Origin: Myxococcales bacterium | GTDB taxonomy: Bacteria; Myxococcota_A; Polyangia; Fen-1088 | NCBI GenBank assembly: GCA_003170035.1 | Contig: PMZX01000148.1 | Span: 1 to 6,336, forward strand | Direction: 5' to 3' | Length of the DNA stretch: 6,336 bases | In this document: piece by piece, positions 1 to 5,442 of the stretch | Numbering within the stretch: the first letter of the stretch is position 1 | How the letters are laid out: each line of letters starts with the position of its first letter | Program-made: the position numbers and the translations under genes | The notes under the pieces: generated by a model | Databases searched by the model: none | What the model saw: the letters and a program-made list of their open reading frames with translations, nothing else | Told to the model about the DNA's origin: nothing

Positions 1-34
1 GCAAATTATTGGTCGCCGAATTTGGGGACAGGCC

Positions 35-961
35 CTAGTTCTTTTGAGCGACATACATCTTCACGGGGGCCAGACCGATTCTTGCCAATCCCCAAAGCGC
101 GGGGGCAATGGCCAACCTGGGCGGCAACCATCGGCTGGGGCGGACACGTCGACCTTGTTTTGCCATCAGGAAATCGAGATTCATCAAGAAGTAGTCCCCG
201 GTGTAGGGCGCCGGCCTGACCGCGACCAAATGAAAGCCGGCTTCACCCAGCAACCGTTCCAGCGCCTGCTTGGAATAGAGGGCCAGATGGCGTGGGGCGT
301 CCCATCCCACCCAATATCGTCCGAAGATGCGACGGTCGATGTTGACGAGATCGGGAACCGTGATGAACAGGAATCCGCGATCCCGCAGCAACTCCTGGGC
401 ATGCTGCAAGGCCCGGCGTGGATGGTAGAGATGCTCGAAGACGTGCCAGAGCGTGATCGCATCCAGATCGGCCAATGGCGGCTTCTCGTGATCGAATTGC
501 CCGGTGAAGACGGGAACCCCCAGGCCCTTTTCCACGGCAGGATTGACTGCGATGTCCATCGCGTAGCACTGCCACTGCGGCGACCTGAGCAGATTGAGAA
601 ACCAACCGTTGCCGCATCCCACATCCAGAATACTTCCGCCACGCAGGTGGTGTTCCACCATCCGAAGCCGGCGCGTGGTCAGCCCGACCCAGCCGGAAAG
701 CAGGCGGATCCAGAGGGGGGTTTGGTCGGCGGTGTAGGCGCTGTACGACTCGGGATAGTACCGGGATATGAGAGCCTCTGGGACCCTTGGTGACAAGAAG
801 AAGACATCACACCGGCCACAGTGACGTTCCCCGAACTCGCCCGGCAATCCGCAGAACCAGTCGCGCAAAGCAAATTGGCTTTCCCCTGCCGCCCCACAAA
901 CCGGACAGCCGACCTCTTCCAGTCCATTGCCGTTCATCGGAAAGATGTCTGCTGCGGCCAA
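35..961 (-). CDS. Class I SAM-dependent methyltransferase with N-terminal zinc-ribbon-like segment
   Basis: A 308-aa protein. Two cysteine pairs, C19-P-V-C22 and C48-G-R-C51, form a probable Zn-ribbon, followed by an aromatic stretch RYYPESYSAYT (67-77) common in this group. The SAM-binding motif I is SILDVGCGNGWFL (110-122). AMDIA (134-138) is the second strand acidic region, and LWHVFEHLYHPRRAL (171-185) is the typical segment after motif II of Methyltransf_23/11-like enzymes. FLFITVPD (197-204) and WDAPRHLALYSKQAL (220-234) complete the pattern. Enzymes of this kind are frequent in O-antigen and exopolysaccharide clusters, where many methylate sugars or glycan termini; the substrate here cannot be read from the sequence. 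It lies 101 nt after the ATPase gene in the same direction, so it may share the operon transcript or have its own weak promoter. TTG start is favoured by a GGAGG; the ATG at residue 9 is the alternative. Confidence 0.88.
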   Translation of the reverse strand: MAAADIFPMNGNGLEEVGCPVCGAAGESQFALRDWFCGLPGEFGERHCGRCDVFFLSPRVPEALISRYYPESYSAYTADQTPLWIRLLSGWVGLTTRRLRMVEHHLRGGSILDVGCGNGWFLNLLRSPQWQCYAMDIAVNPAVEKGLGVPVFTGQFDHEKPPLADLDAITLWHVFEHLYHPRRALQHAQELLRDRGFLFITVPDLVNIDRRIFGRYWVGWDAPRHLALYSKQALERLLGEAGFHLVAVRPAPYTGDYFLMNLDFLMAKQGRRVRPSRWLPPRLAIAPALWGLARIGLAPVKMYVAQKN

Positions 962-1062
962 TTGGAATCTAGCCTCCGACCGGGGACGAGCGGGCTACCT
1001 TTTCCCCTCGCCCGCGAAGTTGCGACGATCTCTTACAACTTCTCCCACGTCAACTGGTGGTG
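962..1062 (-). other. 101-nt spacer between ATPase and methyltransferase genes, with an inverted repeat
   Basis: The largest gap inside the right-to-left gene series after the promoter region. It contains a 7-bp perfect inverted repeat, GAAGTTG (1016-1022) and CAACTTC (1036-1042), separated by 13 nt. There is no T tract after it in the direction of transcription, so it does not look like an intrinsic terminator. A TTGACG (1053-1048) resembles a -35 box, but I find no convincing -10 at suitable distance. It could be an operator, an RNA hairpin or chance. Confidence 0.3.
973..977 (-). promoter_or_regulatory. Shine-Dalgarno supporting a TTG start for the methyltransferase
   Basis: GGAGG on the minus strand lies 11 nt before TTG at 961-959. 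The alternative in-frame ATG at 937-935 has no comparable site, and an in-frame TAG at 997-995 limits any longer start. This favours TTG, although the spacing is slightly long. Confidence 0.55.
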
Positions 1063-1788
1063 CTACACATCCACCAGCACGACGCCGAGAACGCGCGAAG
1101 CCCCGGCCTGTTCCAGTGCCGCGGTCAGGATCCGGCCGCGGGTGTGGCGCGCACGGGCCGCAACCACGATGCCGTCGGCCGCATCTTCCAGCAGGGGCAC
1201 ATCCAGCCCGGTGAGGATCGACGACGTGTCGATGACGGTGTAGGCATAGGCGGCGCGCAGACTTGCGATGGCTGCCAACAGGTTGGGCCCGTGCAAGGGC
1301 GGTCGCGCTTCGGTGCGCGGCTGCACGGCAAGCACGTCGAGATCGTGGGGCGCGACCTGCGCGACCGTCCAGGGGCGGGCCGGCTCGGTTCGGTGCTGGG
1401 TGAGCTGTTCAAAGAAGCAACCCGGCGGGAGGAACCCCAAGAGCCCGGCCAGCGACGGCCGTCCCGTGTTCACCTCCAGCAACAAGACGCGGTTCCGTCC
1501 CGACTCCGCCAGCGCCCAGGCCAGATTGAGGGCACAGGTCGTCTTGCCCTCCCCGTCTCCGGCGCTGGTGACGACAAGCACCTTGGGATCGCCCCGGTCC
1601 GCCAGCCGGTGGCGCAGCACCCGGAAACTGGCTGCGCGCGCCGACAACGGGTCGCGCAGGATCGCCGCGCGCGCGTCGAGGTCCGCCGCTGTTCTGACCC
1701 GCACGCGTTCCACCACCGCCGCTTTCACCGCCTGGCCGGGCCAGTTGGGATCCGCGCCGGGGCCCGCAGCCGATCGTACTTCAGTCAT
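1063..1788 (-). CDS. CpsD/Wze-like P-loop ATPase, degenerate BY-kinase family member
   Basis: A 241-aa cytoplasmic protein of the BY-kinase/ParA-like fold. RDPLSARAASFRVLRHRL (45-62) is the usual helix preceding the ATPase core, and the Walker A motif SAGDGEGKTT (75-84) is intact with Lys82. The Walker A' region reads VLLLEVNTGRP (101-111) where the family normally has hhhDxDxR: Asp becomes Glu105, Asp becomes Asn107 and Arg becomes Gly109. Walker B reads TVIDTSSIL (184-192), keeping Asp187 but replacing the Pro-Pro of DTPP with Ser-Ser. The last strand, LGVVLVDV (234-241), lacks the usual Asn, and the protein stops there with no tyrosine-rich tail. It may therefore bind nucleotide without acting as an ordinary tyrosine autokinase, perhaps only as an ATP-dependent switch for the two membrane proteins. 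The ATG overlaps the upstream TGA (ATGA), and a strong GGAGG at 1798-1794 lies 5 nt upstream, within the upstream C-terminal codons. Confidence 0.88.
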   Translation of the reverse strand: MTEVRSAAGPGADPNWPGQAVKAAVVERVRVRTAADLDARAAILRDPLSARAASFRVLRHRLADRGDPKVLVVTSAGDGEGKTTCALNLAWALAESGRNRVLLLEVNTGRPSLAGLLGFLPPGCFFEQLTQHRTEPARPWTVAQVAPHDLDVLAVQPRTEARPPLHGPNLLAAIASLRAAYAYTVIDTSSILTGLDVPLLEDAADGIVVAARARHTRGRILTAALEQAGASRVLGVVLVDV

Positions 1789-3314
1789 TTCTTCCTCCCG
1801 CTCCGCTTGGCCGTGGCTGGCGCTGGCGGCTCATCCCGGTGCGACTCGCGCGGTACCTCGGCCAGAAGCGACGGCAGGCGCAGGCGCGCAAGATCAAACC
1901 CGGCGCGCAGGCGATCGTCGAGAAAAACCAGGCCCAGCGACAGAGCGAAAGCCAGCGCCAACGCGGCGGCGGCGCTCATGGCGCCCATCTTCATCCGGCC
2001 GCGGCGCTCCGCCCGGGCGGGCAGGAAGGCAGGGTCGACCACCACCAGCTCGCCGGTCTTGTCCTGCAGATCCAGCGTCGCCTCCAGCGAGGCCTGGAAC
2101 TGCTTGCTCTGGATCACGGCCAGGCGATCCCGCGCCTCGGACACGCGACGGTCCAATTCGGCAAGCTGGGTGCCCAGATCGAGCAGGCGTCTGGGATCGC
2201 GTTCCAGTGCTTTGGCCCGCGCCTGCACGATCTCCTTCTCGATGAGCGACAGGCGCTGGCGCATGGCCGGATCGAGCGTCGGCGTCTCGGCCTGCGGTTG
2301 CGACACCAGCGTGGGGGCGACCGCCCGCTTGGCCGAGGCGATGGCGTCGTCGACCTTGCGTAGCCGCTCGCGCGCCGCAACCGCCGCTTCGTTGGCCTGG
2401 CGTACGTCGGGATATTCGGGGGTGAATTGCTTCTGCTTCTGCGCCAGATCGCGCTGGGCTGCTATGAGGTCCGCCTGGGCCGCCTCCCGCTCGGCCAGCA
2501 AGGCAGCATCGACGAGAGCACTCGCCGATTCAGTCTCACGCCTTTCCGCTCTGGTCGGCTCGCTGCCCCGATCGCGCAGCCGCGTCGCCCGCGCCTGCAG
2601 CCTGGACACCAACCCGTCCTGCGAACCGAGCTTGGCCTCGGAATTCGCCGCACGCAGAGGCGCACCGGGCGTCACCGGACCGGTCCCCGTCCCCATGGCC
2701 AAGGCCATCTCGGGATGCCTGGCCAGAAATTGTGTGAACTCCGCCTCACGCGCCCGCAGCACCTCTTCGGCCCCGTGTTTCTGCGCGTCGAAGAACTGCT
2801 GGGCCTTGACCACGTCCTGTGTGCGCCAGGTGCGATGCACGTCCAGCAACATCTCGGCGGCCCGCGCCGCGACCACCTGCGCGCGTTGGGGAGATTCTTC
2901 CTCGAAGCTGATGCGAAAGGTCTCGCCGCCGCTCGACTCGAACTTGAGGTGCTGTTTCATACTCTCGACAGCGTCCATGAGCCCGGTGAGCCTAACCTGG
3001 TCGGGGTAGAGATGAAATTCCTTGACCAGGCCGGCGAGCCGCTCGTGTGTGAAGAGCATTTCTTTCAAGCGCGCGGCGAGCTGGCGTGAGGGATCGCCCT
3101 CGGTCTGCGAAACGAAGTTGGCCCCCGGCGACGGCCGATAGAAAAGCACGACCTCGGATCGATACATCGGGCGGACCACCCGCAGGACGGCGACGGTCGC
3201 CACCAGTCCCAGCAACAGGCCCAGCCACAGCACGCGAGAGCGTAGAGCGCGCCCGACCATCAGCAACGCCGTCCGAGGCCCGAGCCAGCCGTCGTTGTTC
3301 ACTTCGCCTGTCAC
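1785..3314 (-). CDS. GumC/Wzz-type polysaccharide co-polymerase with long periplasmic coiled coil
   Basis: A 509-aa inner-membrane protein. Membrane segment 1 is at about 29-46 and segment 2 at about 442-465. PMYRSEVVLFYRP (49-61) is the post-membrane Wzz strand. The strand FRISFEEESPQRAQVVAARAAEMLLDV (133-159) followed by a helix fits the Wzz fold. Residues 165-200, 236-330 and 350-412 are heptad-like and rich in Arg, Glu, Ala and Leu, so long coiled coils are likely. QFTPEYPDVRQ (296-306) is the F-x-P-x-x-P-x-V signature seen in GumC/EpsF-class proteins, and VVDPAFLPARAERRGR (425-440) is the proline-containing run before the second membrane segment. A 44-residue cytoplasmic tail follows, ending in basic AKRSGRKK. 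No ATPase domain is fused, so its kinase-like partner is the separate downstream gene. GTG start with good ribosome site; ends in a 4-nt ATGA overlap with the ATPase gene. It probably oligomerises in the inner membrane and controls polymer length and export. Confidence 0.88.
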   Translation of the reverse strand: MTGEVNNDGWLGPRTALLMVGRALRSRVLWLGLLLGLVATVAVLRVVRPMYRSEVVLFYRPSPGANFVSQTEGDPSRQLAARLKEMLFTHERLAGLVKEFHLYPDQVRLTGLMDAVESMKQHLKFESSGGETFRISFEEESPQRAQVVAARAAEMLLDVHRTWRTQDVVKAQQFFDAQKHGAEEVLRAREAEFTQFLARHPEMALAMGTGTGPVTPGAPLRAANSEAKLGSQDGLVSRLQARATRLRDRGSEPTRAERRETESASALVDAALLAEREAAQADLIAAQRDLAQKQKQFTPEYPDVRQANEAAVAARERLRKVDDAIASAKRAVAPTLVSQPQAETPTLDPAMRQRLSLIEKEIVQARAKALERDPRRLLDLGTQLAELDRRVSEARDRLAVIQSKQFQASLEATLDLQDKTGELVVVDPAFLPARAERRGRMKMGAMSAAAALALAFALSLGLVFLDDRLRAGFDLARLRLPSLLAEVPRESHRDEPPAPATAKRSGRKK

Positions 3315-4342
3315 GTCCGGTCTCCTGTGCTTGTTTGTGGCCGCTCGGGCGGAGCGTGCAAGGTTCCCAGCGCCAAGCTGCCAGCCCGTTGAATATCGTC
3401 AGCATCGTACAGCCTGGGGTCGAAGGCGCCAACCAGGAGCAGCGCCAGGACCAGCCCGGCCGCCCCGGCGATGGCAGCCTTGCGCCGCAGCCACTGCCCG
3501 TCGTCGTGCCTCCCTTCACTCCCGGTTTGCAGGCTGGCCAGGTGAACGCGCGTGCCGGCCTGCTTATCCTCGGCGGCGGCAGCCAGGTCGAACTGCGTGT
3601 GCTCCTGCTCGAGCTCGCTACGCCGACGTTCAAGCTTGGTCAACCAGGCGCGCAGAAAGGCGATCTTCACCCGCTGCGCGGACGAGATCTTCGCCGGTGC
3701 CGCCACGGAAGCGGCTTCCAACGCCGCCAACTCACCCCGGGTTCGAGTGGCCTCTTCACGAGTCTCGGCGGCCGCGGCGCCGGCAAACCCCGCCTGCTGG
3801 CGTGCCTTTTCGGCATGGCGGCCCAGCTCGGCCCGGGCCACCAGCAGTCCGAGATCGCGCACCACCACCATGGCCTGCTCCGGCTCGTCGGCAGTGAAGG
3901 TTACGACGATACGAGCCGTGCGCGAGGGCGTGCGCTCCAGGCGATCCTCAGCGAAGTAGTCCTGCAGGATGTCGACCTCGACGCTCCTGCGCATTTCTGC
4001 CATCGCCAGTACAGGGCTCCGCGCGGCCTCAGAGCGAAAGAGTCCGTGTCGGTCCATAACCTCCTGCAAGCGGGACGAGGAGAAGGCAACATTCTCGACG
4101 AAGCTGCGCAGATCCGCCCGCGAAAGTATGGTCCGATCCGAAGACAAGGCATTCTCCCGCAGCAGCAACTCGGCCCGCGCAGAAAAAACCGGCGGCCGGC
4201 GCAGCTGCCAGGCAAAGAGCAGAGCCGCAGCCAGAAGAGCGAACGCCAAGGTCAGAAGCGGGCGCCGAACGGCCCGACGCAACAGACGTTCCACCTCGGC
4301 GATAGACTCGCGACCTGCTGGCTCGTCCCCTATCCAGCCCAT
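3311..4342 (-). CDS. Wzz-type polysaccharide chain-length/co-polymerase membrane protein (short form)
   Basis: A 343-aa inner-membrane protein with the Wzz layout: a cytoplasmic N-terminus, membrane segment 1 at about 29-45, a periplasmic region, and membrane segment 2 at about 288-306. Right after segment 1, PPVFSARAELLLRE (50-63) matches the first strand typical of Wzz domains. RIVVTFTADEPEQAMVVVRDL (144-164) resembles the family pattern of a strand followed by a D-P-x-x-A helix. Residues 170-265 are rich in Ala, Arg and Glu and probably form a coiled coil. The C-terminal stretch DPRLYDADDIQ...LALGTLH (308-329) resembles the cytoplasmic tail by which such proteins meet their BY-kinase/ATPase partner. 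Wzz-family proteins form periplasmic oligomers that set chain length and couple polymerisation to export. The ATG has only a weak ribosome site, so translation probably depends on the STAS gene ending 6 nt earlier. The end overlaps the next gene by 4 nt (GTGA). Confidence 0.82.
   Translation of the reverse strand: MGWIGDEPAGRESIAEVERLLRRAVRRPLLTLAFALLAAALLFAWQLRRPPVFSARAELLLRENALSSDRTILSRADLRSFVENVAFSSSRLQEVMDRHGLFRSEAARSPVLAMAEMRRSVEVDILQDYFAEDRLERTPSRTARIVVTFTADEPEQAMVVVRDLGLLVARAELGRHAEKARQQAGFAGAAAAETREEATRTRGELAALEAASVAAPAKISSAQRVKIAFLRAWLTKLERRRSELEQEHTQFDLAAAAEDKQAGTRVHLASLQTGSEGRHDDGQWLRRKAAIAGAAGLVLALLLVGAFDPRLYDADDIQRAGSLALGTLHAPPERPQTSTGDRT
3322..3326 (-). promoter_or_regulatory. 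Shine-Dalgarno supporting the GTG start of the long GumC/Wzz-type gene
   Basis: AGGAG on the minus strand lies 7 nt upstream of GTG at 3314-3312. It supports that non-ATG start, which overlaps the TGA of the preceding gene in a GTGA junction. Confidence 0.7.
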
Positions 4343-4348
4343 ATGCGC

Positions 4349-4648
4349 TCACGCAAGCAGAACGCGATCCAAACGCAGGAGCTTGAAGATCGACAACGGC
4401 TGATCGCGCAGGCCACGCACCGTGACGGTGCCACCATACTCCTTGGCCTTCTTGTAGAGGAATACCAGCGCGCCCACGCCCGAGCTGTCGATAAGCCGCA
4501 AACCCGACAGATCGACGACGATGCGAGGGTGCCGCTCGGCTATCAGGGTGTCGATGGTCGGACGAACCTCCGGAATGCTGACAGCGTCCAACTCCCCCTC
4601 GATGCGAAGAGTCGCAACCCCATCCGCCCTATTCGTAGAGAAGTCCAT
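4349..4648 (-). CDS. STAS-domain anti-anti-sigma-type protein (RsbV/SpoIIAA-like)
   Basis: A 99-aa single-domain STAS protein of normal family length. The strand IVVDLSGLRLIDSSGVGAL (43-61) contains the hallmark DSSG turn. By alignment with SpoIIAA and RsbV, Ser56 (the second Ser) is the expected phosphorylation site. The rest fits the fold: TLRIEGELD at 13-21, a central helix with KKAKEYGG at 66-73, the strand TVTVRGL and a C-terminal helix ending RLDRVLLA. Unphosphorylated STAS proteins bind the cognate kinase or another effector; phosphorylation releases them. Its start overlaps the kinase gene by 20 nt, and its TGA lies 6 nt before the Wzz-type gene. This makes a joint role in controlling polysaccharide assembly plausible, comparable to SypE/SypA control of biofilm polysaccharide in Vibrio fischeri. 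That parallel is inference from context, not from sequence similarity. Confidence 0.92.
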   Translation of the reverse strand: MDFSTNRADGVATLRIEGELDAVSIPEVRPTIDTLIAERHPRIVVDLSGLRLIDSSGVGALVFLYKKAKEYGGTVTVRGLRDQPLSIFKLLRLDRVLLA

Positions 4649-5213
4649 TTTTAGTCCTCTTGCCTGAAACCCTCGGTAACCCCGACGGGCATTCCCGGAT
4701 CCTCTTGCTCATGCTCAGAACATTGGGCCGCCCCTGCTGGTAGGTCACCTCATCCATCAGAGACCGCATGATGAAGATGCCAAGCCCCGACTCGGGTAGG
4801 GCTTCCAGATCGGGCGCGCGGGCGGTAGACGGATCGAAGCCGGCCCCATAGTCTTCCATTTTCAGAAGCAACACGCTGGGTTCTATCGTCATGCGCAGCC
4901 GTACGATGCCCGCCGGCTGATCGTGGTAGGAGTGAAGCGCAATGTTGTTGAACGCCTCGCCGAGCGCGGACACGACCTGATTGGAAAACCCATCTGCCGG
5001 CGCACGACGGCCGCACACACGCGTGATGGCGAGCTTGCAGACCGCAGCAGCGGCGCGGAGGATCACGTGGCGATAGGCGAGCTCGCCCGGCGCCTCGACG
5101 CAGACAGTCTCCCCGACGAGCACGGCACCCATATTACCACGCACGAGCCCCGCCACAACCCGCTTGAGGGCTTGCTGTGCGTGCGCGCCTTTTCCCGCGT
5201 CAGCCGGAAGCAT
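4629..5213 (-). CDS. RsbW/SpoIIAB-like anti-sigma-type serine kinase (HATPase_c)
   Basis: A 194-aa protein with a GHKL ATPase domain. The N box is EAFNNIALHSY at 86-96 (Glu86, Asn90 and His94 match the usual E-A-x-x-N-x-x-x-H pattern). The G1 box is EDYGAGFD at 120-127 and the G2 box is SGLGIFIMRSLMDEV at 142-156, followed by a typical closing strand NVLSMSKRI (164-172). Known relatives phosphorylate a serine on a STAS protein and bind either that protein or a sigma factor or other target. A STAS gene follows directly with a 20-nt overlap, so it is the obvious substrate. The protein is longer than the usual 140-160 aa: about 30 extra N-terminal residues and a basic tail after 172. The ATG at 5213 has AAGG 11 nt upstream and a GAGG a little further out; Met28 is an alternative start. 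Cysteines at 38, 59, 67 and 175 are unexplained. No sigma factor gene is next to it, so the final target is open. Confidence 0.9.
   Translation of the reverse strand: MLPADAGKGAHAQQALKRVVAGLVRGNMGAVLVGETVCVEAPGELAYRHVILRAAAAVCKLAITRVCGRRAPADGFSNQVVSALGEAFNNIALHSYHDQPAGIVRLRMTIEPSVLLLKMEDYGAGFDPSTARAPDLEALPESGLGIFIMRSLMDEVTYQQGRPNVLSMSKRIRECPSGLPRVSGKRTKNGLLYE
4655..4659 (-). promoter_or_regulatory. Shine-Dalgarno of the STAS gene, inside the kinase coding region
   Basis: GAGGA on the minus strand lies 6 nt before the ATG at 4648-4646 and within the last codons of the kinase gene. It fixes the STAS start and allows independent initiation, so the small STAS protein can be made in excess of its kinase. 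Confidence 0.75.
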
Positions 5214-5264
5214 CGTGGTGGCTACCTTACCTCACATTACACACCCGGAGGGACTTGTAGCCAA

Positions 5265-5293
5265 AATATAGCGCCAGGACCAGCCCCTGCCAG
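5265..5293 (-). promoter_or_regulatory. Candidate sigma70-type promoter for the kinase/STAS/Wzz block
   Basis: On the minus strand, CTGGCA (5293-5288; four of six matches to TTGACA) is followed by exactly 17 nt and then TATATT (5270-5265; five of six matches to TATAAT). The -10 element stands out as an A/T island in GC-rich DNA. Transcription would begin near 5258, giving a leader of about 45 nt before the ATG at 5213. The -35/spacer region carries three CTGG repeats, which might be a regulator site but may be chance. This is the only clear promoter-like sequence in the 229-nt gap, which otherwise shows no gene. Confidence 0.5.
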
Positions 5294-5410
5294 TGTCATT
5301 CCCCCTAGTCGCGTGGCTCTGGCCGCCGTGAGCGTCTGCGCGACATGTGGTTCGACGAAAGGGCAGCCCCGCGGCCGCAGCAGCCGAGCCCATTCACCTA
5401 CAGGGCCGAG

Positions 5411-5435
5411 CAAGAACCGGACGGCAAACGCCCGG
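5411..5435 (-). terminator. Candidate weak intrinsic terminator after the secreted-protein gene
   Basis: Read on the minus strand, CCGGGCG (5435-5429) pairs with CGTCCGG (5423-5417) through seven pairs including one G-U, around a 5-nt loop, and is followed by TTCTTG. It starts 7 nt after the TGA stop at 5445-5443. The T tract is short, so termination may be partial. Its position between a gene end and a candidate promoter supports the call. Confidence 0.4.
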
Positions 5436-5442
5436 CGAGCCC

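Noticed and set aside
44..793. A 249-codon plus-strand open frame
   Set aside because: It is a shadow of the methyltransferase, whose SAM-binding motif and cysteine pairs are unmistakable on the minus strand.
1016..1042. Inverted repeat considered as an intrinsic terminator
   Set aside because: The stem is only 7 bp with a 13-nt loop, and the following minus-strand sequence is purine-rich with no T run.
1057..3009. A 650-codon open frame on the plus strand
   Set aside because: It lies antisense to the ATPase and GumC-type genes, which have clear motifs and ribosome sites. Its translation is low-complexity Ser/Arg/Ala-rich, typical of an antisense frame in GC-rich DNA.
3086..4654. A 522-codon open frame on the plus strand
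   Set aside because: It is antisense to the Wzz-type and STAS genes and shows no recognisable domain; high GC explains its openness.
5271..5293. Possible sigma54 (-24/-12) promoter from the TGGC elements
   Set aside because: No TGGC is followed at the required 10-nt GG-to-GC distance; the nearest fit is off by one base, so the sigma70-like reading is preferred.
5364..5390. GC-rich stretch with GCGGCCGC palindrome and flanking GGCAGC/GCAGCC-like pieces
   Set aside because: Apart from the short palindrome, the flanking pieces do not form a good extended stem and there is no T tract; probably base-composition noise.
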